Positions 34,884-44,037 of a stretch of 64,000 nucleotides of DNA are shown here, piece by piece. The stretch is taken from positions 1 to 64,000 of the forward strand of contig NZ_AZGB01000022.1 of NCBI RefSeq assembly GCF_001435235.1. The letters run 5' to 3'. Each line of letters starts with the position of its first letter. The stretch's first letter is position 1. The position numbers were made by a program, and so were the translations under genes. The notes below the pieces were generated by a model, which was given only the letters and a program-made list of their open reading frames with translations, was not told the DNA's origin and searched no databases. Origin of the DNA: Liquorilactobacillus ghanensis DSM 18630. Lineage in GTDB: Bacteria; Bacillota; Bacilli; Lactobacillales; Lactobacillaceae.

Positions 34884-36941
34884 TTGATCCTACTATCACC
34901 GCGTCAAAAAAATATTTTGCAGCAACTAGTTCAAAATCCGCACGGAATGAAAATTAATAGTTTAGCCAAAGAAGCTGGTATCAGCCGTCGGACAATTTAT
35001 CGCGAATTTTCAGAATTAAAACTGTATTTAGATCAACACCATTTGGCAATTGAAAACGCAAACGGTAATTATCAATTGACAGGTACAGAAGATGCCATTC
35101 AAGCGTTAGTGACAGAAATTGCTCAACAGCCAATTGAGTCAGTCATGAGTGCTAAACAGCGGCAAGCAGCCTTAGCTTGTTTATTGTTGCTAAAGGATCA
35201 GCCAGAAAAAATTTTTTCCTTAGCAGTTAGTCTGGATGTCAGCGAAGGAACTATTCAACGTGATTTAAAACAGCTTGAAGCATCTTTAGCTGAATATCAT
35301 TTGCAAGTTGATACGAAAAAAAGTGTTGGGGTCGAAGTTTTAGGCAGCGAAGCCCAGCGAAGATTGGTTTTAGGCGGAATATTGACAAGTCAATTAAATG
35401 AATATGAGTTTTTTGAATATTTACAGCAAGATGAAGTTAATAAAAAAACAAATTTTTTCTTGCAGCTTTTACCAAAAAACATCTTACAAGAATGTGCTCA
35501 AGCTTTGAAACAGCAAGATGTTTCAAAGAAAACTCGTTCGGATATTCAAGAAGTGCAACTAATACTGATTTTAGCAATTTCGTTGATTCGAATGCGGCAT
35601 GCTGCAATTAAGGCTTATCGGGTCAAAGCACCGCAAAAACTGTTTAAATATCGTCAACAAGCTATAGCCGTTTTTCAAACTTTTTCAACTGCAATACAAG
35701 CGCGGGTAACTACTGCCGAAGTTGATTTTATGGCAGTCCAATTTCAAGGAATTGATTATCAACTTGACTTGAAAAATTGGGGTGATGACTATGATTTGCA
35801 GATTGCTTACCAGATTAAGCGGTTAGTTTATCAAGTTTCACAAATAGCAAACTGGAATTTTAATCATGATCATGATTTACTAGAGCGTTTGACTAAGCAC
35901 ATCGGATTGTTATTACAGCACCATGGACCGGAGCTCCCTGATGTACCGATCAGTTTACTGAGCAATATTGCTGAAAAATATCCTCAATTTTTTCAAGCTA
36001 TCCAACAAGCATTGCCGCGCGAATTTCCCGAATATCATTTTTCGACAACTGAGCAAGAATTAATTTTACTTTATTTTGCTAACAGTTTTGAAAACGCCAG
36101 CAGTACAGGACAATTAAAGGCGTTAGTAATTTGTGCCAATGGTATCGGAGCTGCCAGTATTTTAAAGAATCGATTGCAGCAAGAAATTTCAACAATTTCT
36201 GAAGTTCAGATTGCTAAAGTATCGCAACTTAAAACGATCCAGCCAAATCATTTTGATTTAATTCTATCAACTTTAAAACTACCTGGATTTAACTGGGATT
36301 ATCAGGTCGTAAGTCCATTATTGCTGGGGGATGAGTTACAGCGAATTAAGGAGTTGGTCCGTTCTTTAAACAAAAGGACCCCGGTACAATCAGAAGTTAA
36401 GCAATCAGTTGATAAAAAACGCACCGCTTTGGCCCAAATCGAGCAAAATTTCCAGCGTACAACTATTTGTCGTCAGTTATTGCAACAAATAGAATTAGTC
36501 AAAATTGCTAACGATCAGCAAGATCTGACCAAAATTTTAGCACTGGTTTTACAACAGGTTCCGTCAACTGTAGTAACTAATCGGCAAATTATTCAAGATG
36601 CGATGTTACAGCGAATTAAATTAGCTCCAGTAGGAATTCCCGATAGTCAGATTGCTCTAGTTCATGCGACTGATAAAACAGTTAATTGTCCTTTCTTTTC
36701 AATCTATCAGTTGCAAACGCCATTGAAAATGCGAGCTATGGATCAATCAGAGATTTCGGTCGTCCGAATTTTATTAATGACAGGTCCATCACCAATGAGC
36801 GATTTTGAAAATGCATTGATGGGATCGATCAGCAGTTCAATTGTAATGAACAACCATAACACTCAAATCTTTGCTAATGGTTCGCTCGCAGAAATTAAAA
36901 ATTTAGTAGCTTTACAATTTTTAAATCAAATCAAGCTTTAA
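34884..36941 (+). CDS. mtlR: Mannitol operon activator MtlR (PRD regulator)
   Basis: A 685-residue PTS-controlled activator. TTG 34884 follows AAAAGGATG. Residues 1-60 are a DeoR-type helix-turn-helix (AKEAGISRRTIYREF) and residues 90-150 a second HTH (SLDVSEGTIQRDLKQL). PTS regulation domains occupy roughly 190-405. An EIIB(Gat)-like domain with ALVICANGIGAASILKN follows, with its Cys near residue 415. The C-terminus is EIIA-like (SQIALVHATD, near residue 590). Phosphorylation through EI/HPr and MtlF/MtlA tunes its activity. It sits between mtlA and mtlF, as in many lactic acid bacteria. Confidence 0.92.
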   Translation: MILLSPRQKNILQQLVQNPHGMKINSLAKEAGISRRTIYREFSELKLYLDQHHLAIENANGNYQLTGTEDAIQALVTEIAQQPIESVMSAKQRQAALACLLLLKDQPEKIFSLAVSLDVSEGTIQRDLKQLEASLAEYHLQVDTKKSVGVEVLGSEAQRRLVLGGILTSQLNEYEFFEYLQQDEVNKKTNFFLQLLPKNILQECAQALKQQDVSKKTRSDIQEVQLILILAISLIRMRHAAIKAYRVKAPQKLFKYRQQAIAVFQTFSTAIQARVTTAEVDFMAVQFQGIDYQLDLKNWGDDYDLQIAYQIKRLVYQVSQIANWNFNHDHDLLERLTKHIGLLLQHHGPELPDVPISLLSNIAEKYPQFFQAIQQALPREFPEYHFSTTEQELILLYFANSFENASSTGQLKALVICANGIGAASILKNRLQQEISTISEVQIAKVSQLKTIQPNHFDLILSTLKLPGFNWDYQVVSPLLLGDELQRIKELVRSLNKRTPVQSEVKQSVDKKRTALAQIEQNFQRTTICRQLLQQIELVKIANDQQDLTKILALVLQQVPSTVVTNRQIIQDAMLQRIKLAPVGIPDSQIALVHATDKTVNCPFFSIYQLQTPLKMRAMDQSEISVVRILLMTGPSPMSDFENALMGSISSSIVMNNHNTQIFANGSLAEIKNLVALQFLNQIKL

Positions 36942-36958
36942 AAAGGAGAGTGAAGAAA

Positions 36959-37405
36959 ATGAAGTTAGAAAAAGAAATGATTCTTTTAAATCAACAAGTT
37001 GCAACCAAAGAGGAGGCAATCAGACTAGCCGGAAAGTTATTAGTTGATAATGGGGTCGTAAAGGATGCTTATATTGACTCTATGTTGGCTAGAAATGCTG
37101 ATGTTTCAACTTATATGGGAAACTTCATTGCTATCCCTCACGGAACTGAAGAAGGAAAGCAGTATATTGAAAAAACTGGTATCTCAGTGGTTCAGGTACC
37201 GATGGGAGTCGACTTCTCTGATAAGGATGGAGAAGAAAACATTGTTACGGTAGTCTTTGGCATTGCTGGATTGAATGGAGAACACTTAAATTTGTTATCA
37301 CAAATTGCTATTTTTTGCAGTGACGTTAATAACGTTGTTAAGTTGGCTGATGCGCAAACACCAGAAGAAATTATTGATTTATTGAAAGAGGTTGAGCATA
37401 AATGA
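36959..37405 (+). CDS. mtlF: PTS mannitol EIIA component
   Basis: A 148-residue EIIA of the mannitol/fructose family. The phosphorylated His is H61 in [16 protein letters not shown] 36959 is preferred because AAGGAG lies 11 bp upstream; a GTG at 36950 is only 2 bp from it. The length matches stand-alone MtlF. It passes phosphate from HPr to the Cys-containing EIIB of MtlA. It overlaps mtlD by 4 bp, which suggests translational coupling. Confidence 0.93.
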   Translation: MKLEKEMILLNQQVATKEEAIRLAGKLLVDNGVVKDAYIDSMLARNADVSTYMGNFIAIPHGTEEGKQYIEKTGISVVQVPMGVDFSDKDGEENIVTVVFGIAGLNGEHLNLLSQIAIFCSDVNNVVKLADAQTPEEIIDLLKEVEHK

Positions 37406-38559
37406 AAGCAGTACATTTTGGAGCAGGTAACATTGGTAGAGGATTTATTGGTGAAACACTAGCTGCCAATAATTTTCAAATTAATTTTGTAGATGTTAAT
37501 GAAACAATTATTGCTGCATTAAATCAGCGTCATGGCTATGAAATAGAACTAGCTGATGAATCACATAAACGAATTTCTGTTCATAATGTAGCTGGAATCA
37601 ACAATGGGAAGGATCCTGAAAAAGTGGTCCAGGCAATTGCTACAGCTGATATTGTTACAACGGCAATTGGTCCTAAAATTTTAAAATTTATTGCACCGTT
37701 GATTGCAGATGGAATTAAGGCTCGCCAAGCAGAAAATAATTTACAGCCAATTGATGTGATTGCCTGTGAAAATATGATTGGTGGCAGTCAAAATTTGAAA
37801 AAAGAAGTTTATAGTCATTTAGCAGCTGCAGATCAAGTATTTGCCGATAAATACATTGGCTTTCCTAATGCGGCAGTTGATCGAATTGTTCCCCAGCAAA
37901 AACATGATGATCCGTTATTCGTTTCAGTTGAACCGTTTAAAGAATGGGTTATTGATGAACATCAAATGGCTAATCCCTCTTTGAAATTAACCAGTGTGCA
38001 TTATGCTCCTGATCTGGAACCTTACATTGAGCGTAAATTATTTTCCGTAAACACTGGTCATGCAACTGTTGCTTATACGGGCAAATATCTCGGTTATTCA
38101 GATATTGGTTCAGCAATCGCTGATCCAAAAGTGTTGCAGCAACTGAAACGGGTCCTGAAAGAAACTGGTGATTTGCTGATTGCTAAGTGGAATTTCAAAC
38201 GTTCCGAGCATGAGGATTACCAACAAAAAATTATCGGTCGTTTTGAGAATAAATATTTGTCTGATGAGATTACTCGTGTCGGTCGGACACCGATCCGTAA
38301 GTTAGGTTATGATGAAAGATTTATTCGGCCAATTCGTGAAGCTAAAGATCGTGGCCTAGATTATACGGCCCTATTAGAAACTGTTGGAATGATTTATACT
38401 TTTGATGAACCACAAGATACTGAAAGTCAAAAATTAATGCAACTGATTAAGGAAAAGCCAATTCATGAAGTCATTGAAACGACTACCGGCTTAAAAGATG
38501 AAACTTTAATTAGCGAAATTGAACAATCTTATCAAAAAGCAGTTGCAAAGCACAAATAA
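37402..38559 (+). CDS. mtlD: Mannitol-1-phosphate 5-dehydrogenase
   Basis: A 385-residue enzyme that oxidises mannitol-1-phosphate to fructose-6-phosphate with NAD+. The NAD-binding N-terminus is [39 protein letters not shown] and the C-terminal [16 protein letters not shown] complete the polyol-specific long-chain dehydrogenase pattern. The ATG overlaps the mtlF stop as ATGA. The product enters glycolysis and also supplies glmS, the next gene. A terminator follows at 38583. Confidence 0.95.
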   Translation: MKAVHFGAGNIGRGFIGETLAANNFQINFVDVNETIIAALNQRHGYEIELADESHKRISVHNVAGINNGKDPEKVVQAIATADIVTTAIGPKILKFIAPLIADGIKARQAENNLQPIDVIACENMIGGSQNLKKEVYSHLAAADQVFADKYIGFPNAAVDRIVPQQKHDDPLFVSVEPFKEWVIDEHQMANPSLKLTSVHYAPDLEPYIERKLFSVNTGHATVAYTGKYLGYSDIGSAIADPKVLQQLKRVLKETGDLLIAKWNFKRSEHEDYQQKIIGRFENKYLSDEITRVGRTPIRKLGYDERFIRPIREAKDRGLDYTALLETVGMIYTFDEPQDTESQKLMQLIKEKPIHEVIETTTGLKDETLISEIEQSYQKAVAKHK

Positions 38560-38582
38560 TTATAATTGCTGAGAATTGCTTA

Positions 38583-38613
38583 AAGGCATCTCTGAATGAG
38601 AGATGTCTTTTTT
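38583..38613 (+). terminator. Terminator of the mannitol operon
   Basis: AAGGCATCTCT (38583-38593) pairs with AGAGATGTCTT (38599-38609, one G-T pair) and is followed by T residues. Confidence 0.88.
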
Positions 38614-38661
38614 AATTGGTATAGAAAAAAAGAATAACCAACATTTTAGACATATCCCTAA

Positions 38662-38677
38662 ATTTGTATATACCAAT
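38662..38677 (+). promoter_or_regulatory. NagR-type (GntR) operator upstream of glmS promoter
   Basis: ATTTGTATATACCAAT matches 14 of 16 positions of ATTGGTATAGACCAAT, the palindrome I associate with GntR-family NagR/DasR-like regulators of amino-sugar genes. It lies about 30 bp upstream of the -35 box. A third, half-conserved copy is ATTGGTATAGA at 38615. Confidence 0.55.
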
Positions 38678-38705
38678 AAAATGAAATGTTTTTGCAACAA
38701 TTCCA

Positions 38706-38734
38706 TTGACACCTTTATTTTAAAGGTTTATAGT
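38706..38734 (+). promoter_or_regulatory. SigA promoter of glmS
   Basis: Consensus TTGACA (38706-38711), 17-bp spacer, TATAGT (38729-38734); start near 38741. The spacer contains a perfect inverted repeat ACCTTT-ATTTT-AAAGGT (38711-38727), which could be an additional operator. Confidence 0.85.
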
Positions 38735-38762
38735 ACAAGAGTGGTTTAAGTTAATTCTTGAT

Positions 38763-38778
38763 TTTGATATAGACCAAT
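38763..38778 (+). promoter_or_regulatory. NagR-type operator downstream of glmS promoter
   Basis: TTTGATATAGACCAAT matches 14 of 16 positions of the palindrome described at 38662 and lies about 25 bp after the expected start site. With the upstream copy it brackets the promoter, so repression by roadblock or looping is plausible. No glmS ribozyme was seen in this leader. Confidence 0.6.
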
Positions 38779-38831
38779 ACTAATTAAAAATATGTTTTTT
38801 AAAATCATTTTATGAAAGGCTGGCAAATTTT

Positions 38832-40649
38832 ATGTGTGGTATAGTTGGTGTAACGGGTAAGGATAATGCAGTTCAAATCTTGTTAAAGGGTTTAAAACGG
38901 CTTGAATATCGTGGCTATGATTCAGCTGGTATTTATGTTAACGATCAAGATGGACATGAGTATCTGGTAAAGGAAAAAGGTAGAATTGCTGACTTAGAGG
39001 CTGAAATCGGTTCAGATGTTCACGGTTCAACTGGAATTGGTCATACTCGCTGGGCAACTCATGGTGTTCCAAGCAAAGCTAATGCTCATCCGCATGTTTC
39101 AGCTGACGGTCGTTACTATTTGGTTCATAATGGGATGATTGGTAATTTTGCTGAATTAAAAAAACAATACTTAAGTGATGTAACTTTTAAGAGTGATACA
39201 GATACGGAAGTCATCGTACAATTAATTGCTAAATTTGCCCAAACAGGAATGGCGACTAAGGCAGCTTTTAAGAAAGTGCTAAATCTAATCGATGACAGTT
39301 CTTCATATTCATTTTTATTGATTGATAATCAAGAACCAAACACCTTATATGTGGCTAAAAATAAAAGCCCGTTATTAATTGGTGTTGGTGATGGTTTTAA
39401 TGTTGTCTGCAGTGATGCACTTGCAATGTTGGATCAAACGCATGATTTTATTGAATTGATCGATGGCGAAACAGTGATCGTCAAACCTGACAGTATTTTA
39501 ATTGAGGATACTGATGGTAAAAGAATTGAGAGGAAGCCATTCCATGTCAGCACTGATGCTTCAGCAGCTGATAAGGGTGCTTATCCGTATTATATGCTAA
39601 AGGAAATTGACGAACAGCCTGGTGTTATGCGGACTTTGATTAAACACTATATCAGCGAAGATGGATCGATTAAAATTGATGATAATATTCTGCAAAGTCT
39701 GCATCAATCAGATCGAATTTATATCGTTGCGGCTGGAACCAGCTATCATGCCGGTTTAGTTGGTAAAGAATTATTAGAAAAAGTCGCTAAGATTCCAACT
39801 GAAGTTCACGTTGCGTCTGAGTTCGGCTATAATCCGCCATTATTAGCGGCAAAACCATTTTTCATCTTTTTGACTCAAAGTGGAGAAACTGCTGATAGTC
39901 GTCAGGTTTTAGCTCAAGTAAATGAACAGGGGTATCAAAGCTTAACGATCACCAATGTTGAAAATTCAACTTTATCGCGTGAAGCAACTTATACTTTGCT
40001 GTTGTACGCAGGACCAGAAATTGCGGTCGCTTCAACTAAGGCGTACACTGGGCAAATTGCTTTAGAAGCGATTTTAGCTAAGGCATTGGGCGAATTACGT
40101 CAGGTTGCAACTGCAGCCGATTTTGATGTTGCTAAGGAATTGACCAAAGTAGCTAATGGTGAACAAGAATTAGTTGATGAAAAAAAGGATATTAAAAAAA
40201 TTGCAGCAGCTTTATTACCAACGACCCGGAATGCTTTTTATATCGGACGTTCAATCGACTACGATATTGTACAGGAAGCAGCTTTAAAATTAAAAGAAGT
40301 TTCTTATATTCAAACAGAAGGTTTTGCTTCTGGTGAGTTAAAACATGGCACAATTTCTTTGATTGAGAAAGGTACACCGGTTTTGGCAGTGATTACTGAC
40401 AAGCATACAGCTAAACATACTCGTAGTAATGCGCAAGAGGTTATGGCTCGTGGAGCAAATGTTGTCTTTATTGCCAGCCGCTCCTTAGCTAAAGACGGTG
40501 ATCAGATTGTTTTGCCAGATGTTCATCCGTTACTGACACCATTAGTTGCAATTGTTCCTTGTCAATTGATGGCTTATTATGCTAGTTTGCAACGTGGATA
40601 TGATGTTGATAAACCGCGTAATTTGGCTAAAAGTGTCACTGTTGAATAA
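38832..40649 (+). CDS. glmS: Glutamine--fructose-6-phosphate aminotransferase
   Basis: A 605-residue enzyme making glucosamine-6-phosphate for peptidoglycan precursors. The nucleophile is Cys2 in MCGIVGVTG, followed by RLEYRGYDSAG, GHTRWATHG and HNGMIGNF in the glutaminase half. The isomerase half has two SIS domains (VAAGTSYHAGLVGKELLE, LTQSGETADSRQVL, GRSIDYDIVQEAALKLKEVSYI) and ends with the conserved AKSVTVE. RBS GAAAGG. It is a single-gene unit with its own promoter, operators and terminator, directly downstream of the mannitol operon. Confidence 0.97.
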   Translation: MCGIVGVTGKDNAVQILLKGLKRLEYRGYDSAGIYVNDQDGHEYLVKEKGRIADLEAEIGSDVHGSTGIGHTRWATHGVPSKANAHPHVSADGRYYLVHNGMIGNFAELKKQYLSDVTFKSDTDTEVIVQLIAKFAQTGMATKAAFKKVLNLIDDSSSYSFLLIDNQEPNTLYVAKNKSPLLIGVGDGFNVVCSDALAMLDQTHDFIELIDGETVIVKPDSILIEDTDGKRIERKPFHVSTDASAADKGAYPYYMLKEIDEQPGVMRTLIKHYISEDGSIKIDDNILQSLHQSDRIYIVAAGTSYHAGLVGKELLEKVAKIPTEVHVASEFGYNPPLLAAKPFFIFLTQSGETADSRQVLAQVNEQGYQSLTITNVENSTLSREATYTLLLYAGPEIAVASTKAYTGQIALEAILAKALGELRQVATAADFDVAKELTKVANGEQELVDEKKDIKKIAAALLPTTRNAFYIGRSIDYDIVQEAALKLKEVSYIQTEGFASGELKHGTISLIEKGTPVLAVITDKHTAKHTRSNAQEVMARGANVVFIASRSLAKDGDQIVLPDVHPLLTPLVAIVPCQLMAYYASLQRGYDVDKPRNLAKSVTVE

Positions 40650-40667
40650 TTATAAGTTCGTCTTTTT

Positions 40668-40700
40668 AAAAAACGCAGCCGATTCAGCTGCGTTTTTTTT
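40668..40700 (+). terminator. Terminator of glmS
   Basis: AAAAAACGCAGC (40668-40679) pairs with GCTGCGTTTTTT (40687-40698) around a 7-nt loop, with T to 40700. Confidence 0.93.
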
Positions 40701-40826
40701 ATGCCAATTTTATAATTTGTCCAGTGTTGTTTAAAATGTTAAACTTTTATTAAATGGCTTTTTATTTGTTAGCTAATGAATATAAGTTGCGTAATTATAT
40801 AGCAATCTTTATGAGGAGGGGCAGCA

Positions 40827-41990
40827 ATGGACTTAATTGGTTCATTGGTCATTATTTTAATTTGTACAACGTTATGCGATCATCTTTTTACCCGATCCGG
40901 TTTGCCAGGAGTATTGGGGCAATTAATAGCCGGTATTTTGATTGGACCAGCAGTTTTAAACGTTGTTCAACCAACGACCAATTTAGCCGAATTTGCACAA
41001 ATTGGAGTTATTTTATTGATGTTTATGGCGGGGATTGAAAGCAATTTAAGTCAACTAAAAAAATATTTTAAACCGGCACTGGCTGTTGCAATAGCCGGAG
41101 TTATTTTACCGATTGCGGTGATGGGTGGAGCTAGTTTTTTATTTGGTTATCACTTTCAAGAAGCGCTTTTTATTGGAGTGGTTTTTTCAGCGACTTCTGT
41201 CAGCATTTCCGTGGTTGTTTTGCGTGAATTCAAACAATTGGAAAGCCGAGAAGGAGCAACTATCCTTGGAGCCGCAGTTGCTGACGATATTATTGGTGTT
41301 TTACTGCTAAGTTTGATGATTGCTTTGATCGGCGGAAATGATTCTGCAACGGTGGGAAATGGTAGCGGATTAGCTCGTCAATTGCTTTTTCAAGGGCTCT
41401 TTTTTGTTGGTGTCTATTTATTGGTGAAATGGGTTGCTCCTGCAATTATGAACCTGAGTAAAAAATTGCTGGTGCCAACCAGTCGCACAATCTGTGCAAT
41501 AATCATTTGTTTATCAATGGCATTTTTAGCCGATGAAGTTGGTTTATCTGGAGCAATTGGAGCTTTTTTTGCTGGAATTGCAGTGGGGCAGACATCCGCG
41601 CGGAAGGTTGCTGATCAGTATATTGAGCCAATTGGCAATGCCATATTTATTCCAGTCTTTTTTGTCAATATTGGTTTGGAGCTATCATTTAGCAATCTTT
41701 TCAGCTCATTGCCATTCATTTTATTAATGACATTGCTAGCGATTTTAACGAAATGGTTCGGTGGTGAATTAGGTGCCAGGCTAACTGGGTTCGATCAAAA
41801 AAGTGGTCGGATAGTTGGAACTGGGATGGTTGCTCGCGGAGAAATGGCCTTAATTACTGCTCAAATTGGTTTTTCAGCCCATCTTTTGGCTAAATCACTC
41901 TATGTTGATTTGATTTTGGTAATCGTTTTGGCTACTTTAGTTGCACCATTGCTGTTACGTTGGTCATTGAAAGAAAAAAAGACAACTTGA
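40827..41990 (+). CDS. Monovalent cation:proton antiporter, CPA2 family (Kef/NapA-like)
   Basis: A 387-residue membrane protein with about 12 helices. GQLIAGILIGPAVLN and MFMAGIESNLSQLK open the fold. The ion-binding pair is the DD of GAAVADDIIGVLLLS, and FFAGIAVGQTS and FFVNIGLELSF follow in the usual order. There is no C-terminal TrkA-N domain, so it is closer to NapA/GerN-type Na+/H+ antiporters than to Kef channels. RBS GAGGAGG precedes ATG. It should exchange Na+ or K+ for protons across the membrane for pH and salt homeostasis. It stands alone. Confidence 0.88.
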   Translation: MDLIGSLVIILICTTLCDHLFTRSGLPGVLGQLIAGILIGPAVLNVVQPTTNLAEFAQIGVILLMFMAGIESNLSQLKKYFKPALAVAIAGVILPIAVMGGASFLFGYHFQEALFIGVVFSATSVSISVVVLREFKQLESREGATILGAAVADDIIGVLLLSLMIALIGGNDSATVGNGSGLARQLLFQGLFFVGVYLLVKWVAPAIMNLSKKLLVPTSRTICAIIICLSMAFLADEVGLSGAIGAFFAGIAVGQTSARKVADQYIEPIGNAIFIPVFFVNIGLELSFSNLFSSLPFILLMTLLAILTKWFGGELGARLTGFDQKSGRIVGTGMVARGEMALITAQIGFSAHLLAKSLYVDLILVIVLATLVAPLLLRWSLKEKKTT

Positions 41991-42127
41991 ATTATTACGA
42001 AGGCGCTTTAATTAAAAAGTAACCATTTTAATAAATAACTAAGAAACTCTTCAATAGTTTTTAAAAATTGACTGTTACAATAATTTTAGAAGCTGAAAAA
42101 TGAAGCTTCACTAAAGGAGACATCGTA

Positions 42128-42376
42128 ATGAAAAAGCAAAGCTCAATTGTCCCAGTTCGAATTATTGGCATAAAAAAAGCGAAAATTGTTTGTGAAACTG
42201 AAGATGATGAAATAATTTTAGTTGAAAAGCCGAAAATGGCAAAGAGAGATCGCAATTTCAGTAAGATTATGGATGATTTACGTCATAGCGGTCTTTGGAT
42301 TCCGTTTAATCGAAAATTGAAAAAGATTTTAAAATATGATTGGTTAGATGACTCAATGACAAGTCTAGAATTTTAA
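42128..42376 (+). CDS. 82-residue hypothetical protein
   Basis: A short gene with RBS AAAGGAGA 12 bp before ATG. The product has a beta-rich first third (IVPVRIIGIKKAKIVCETEDDEIIL), a basic middle (EKPKMAKRDRNF) and a hydrophilic helical end with Trp residues (LWIPFNRKLKKILKYDWLDD). No membrane segment and no recognised family. It lies between an antiporter and a drug exporter, 48 nt before a strong hairpin. Codon use looks like its neighbours. Confidence 0.65.
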   Translation: MKKQSSIVPVRIIGIKKAKIVCETEDDEIILVEKPKMAKRDRNFSKIMDDLRHSGLWIPFNRKLKKILKYDWLDDSMTSLEF

Positions 42377-42436
42377 TTGATAATTTAAATAAACTTGAAA
42401 AAATTGTTTTAATCATGTTAGCATATACTTAAAGCA

Positions 42437-42471
42437 CCCCCTTGTTGATCGATTTTTGGTCAGTAAGGGGG
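42437..42471 (+). terminator. Long GC-rich hairpin before the MFS gene
   Basis: A 14-bp stem (42437-42450 with 42458-42471, including G-T pairs), beginning with five C paired to five G, has a 7-nt loop. Only GATTTT follows, so it is a poor classical terminator. It may end the 82-residue gene or act as an attenuator or RNA-stability element 48 nt before the drug exporter. Confidence 0.6.
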
Positions 42472-42519
42472 GATTTTGTGTTTTAATAGTTTTTTACTTT
42501 TGGGTTAGGAGTTGTTAAC

Positions 42520-43926
42520 ATGGAAGGCACTGATACTTATCGTAAAACGCTGATGATTTTATTGGTTGGCGGTTTTTTATCTCTTTTTAACGAAACAATT
42601 TTGAATATTGCTTTAACAGACTTAATGAAAGTGATGCGAGTTTCTGCAACGACTGTTCAATGGTTAGCTACTGGCTATATGCTAGTTGTAGTCATTATGG
42701 TTCCCTTATCATCATTTTTATTGCGCAGTTTTTCCATCAAAAAACTATATCTAGGGGCAATGACCGTTTTTTTGATTGGGACTCTGATTTGTTTTACAGC
42801 GGGTGACTTTTCAATTTTATTGACCGGCAGAATGATTCAAGCATTGGGAACTGGTTTATTAGCTCCAATTATGATGGCAGCTGCGGTGGCTCAAGCCCCC
42901 TTGAATAAACAAGGATTTGTGATGGCGATCTGTACCAGTATCATTTTGGTTGGTCCGTCATTTGGTCCAATTTTTTCAGGAATCATTTTACAATTAACAA
43001 GTTGGCGTTTTTTATTTTTATTACTTGCAATTTTGATTGTTCTATGTTTAATTGGTGGGTGGTTGTGGTTAGGCAGTCCTTTGGAATTGACCAATCCGCC
43101 AATTGATTTTTGGTCAATTGGGTTGATCGTAGTTGGATTAAGCAGTTTGGTTTATGGAATAAGTATTATTGACAGTCACTCAAGTTGGATAATTAAAATT
43201 GGGTTGATATTTATTGGGTTGTGCATATTAGCAGTTTTCTATCAGCGGCAGCTTAAATTAGCTTCACCGTTGCTGAACATTAGAATTTTACGACAGCCCA
43301 AGTTTTTAGCAGCGGCCATCCTAGTAATTTTAATGCAAATGGTTCAATTTTCGATGAATGTTTTATTACCGCTGGTTCTTGAAGGTGGACGACAATTAAG
43401 TCCGTTAGCGGCAGCATTATTTCTTTTCCCAGCAGCCATTATTTGCGCGCTGGTTACTGTTGGAGCAGGGCGGATTTATGATTTGCATGGTGGAAAATGG
43501 TTGATATTAGGTGGATTGTTACTAATGCTGCTCAGCAGCTGTTGGCAAACAACAACCGGATTAAAGACACCGGTAATTGTGATTGGGATTTTAAATTGTC
43601 TGTTATATTTCGGTATTGGTTTAGCCTGGTCACCTAACCAAAGTGTTGCTCTTGGATCATTAAATCGTACTGAGCAGACTGATGGAATCGCCATAATCAA
43701 CACTTTTATTCAATTGGGATCAGCTTTGGGAACACCAACCTTCATTGGCTTGCTGTCGATTGGCGAAAAAACTTCAGCAAATCAATATTTATCAACTCAG
43801 CAGGCTTTGTTTAATGGATTCAGCTTGGCTATGAAGGGCGCAGTTGTTATTATTTTGATATGTTTGTTTTTAGCATTGTTTTATTTAAGGACAATTAAAA
43901 AGTTAGCAATTAAGCAAGATAAATAA
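42520..43926 (+). CDS. DHA2-family MFS drug exporter (LmrB-like)
   Basis: A 468-residue protein with about 14 hydrophobic segments. It has FNETILNIALTDLM in TM1, MIQALGTGLLAPIM in TM4 and GPSFGPIFSGII as motif C, and resembles the LmrB/EmrB drug exporters of lactic acid bacteria. RBS TAGGAG precedes ATG 42520. The antiporter motif C supports proton-driven efflux. It differs clearly from the first DHA2 gene at 5431. No drug-responsive regulator is adjacent; the hairpin at 42437 may control it. Confidence 0.85.
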   Translation: MEGTDTYRKTLMILLVGGFLSLFNETILNIALTDLMKVMRVSATTVQWLATGYMLVVVIMVPLSSFLLRSFSIKKLYLGAMTVFLIGTLICFTAGDFSILLTGRMIQALGTGLLAPIMMAAAVAQAPLNKQGFVMAICTSIILVGPSFGPIFSGIILQLTSWRFLFLLLAILIVLCLIGGWLWLGSPLELTNPPIDFWSIGLIVVGLSSLVYGISIIDSHSSWIIKIGLIFIGLCILAVFYQRQLKLASPLLNIRILRQPKFLAAAILVILMQMVQFSMNVLLPLVLEGGRQLSPLAAALFLFPAAIICALVTVGAGRIYDLHGGKWLILGGLLLMLLSSCWQTTTGLKTPVIVIGILNCLLYFGIGLAWSPNQSVALGSLNRTEQTDGIAIINTFIQLGSALGTPTFIGLLSIGEKTSANQYLSTQQALFNGFSLAMKGAVVIILICLFLALFYLRTIKKLAIKQDK

Positions 43927-44037
43927 TCATAGTTAAATTGACAGCATATTTTTTGCATCTTAAATTCGATATGTTATATTGAATAATATGCTTATTTCAG
44001 AGAAGTATTAATTAAATTAAATGGAGGTTTTTAGTTT

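Noticed and set aside
36950-36958. GTG start for mtlF at 36950
   Set aside because: It lies only 2 bp from the AAGGAG site; ATG 36959 has workable spacing.
38620-38831. glmS ribozyme in the glmS leader
   Set aside because: No ribozyme core (AGCGCC-type cleavage site and following pseudoknot sequence) could be found; promoter and palindromes account for the region.
40754-41038. 94-codon frame overlapping the antiporter start
   Set aside because: Overlaps the antiporter in another frame, with no ribosome site or family signal.
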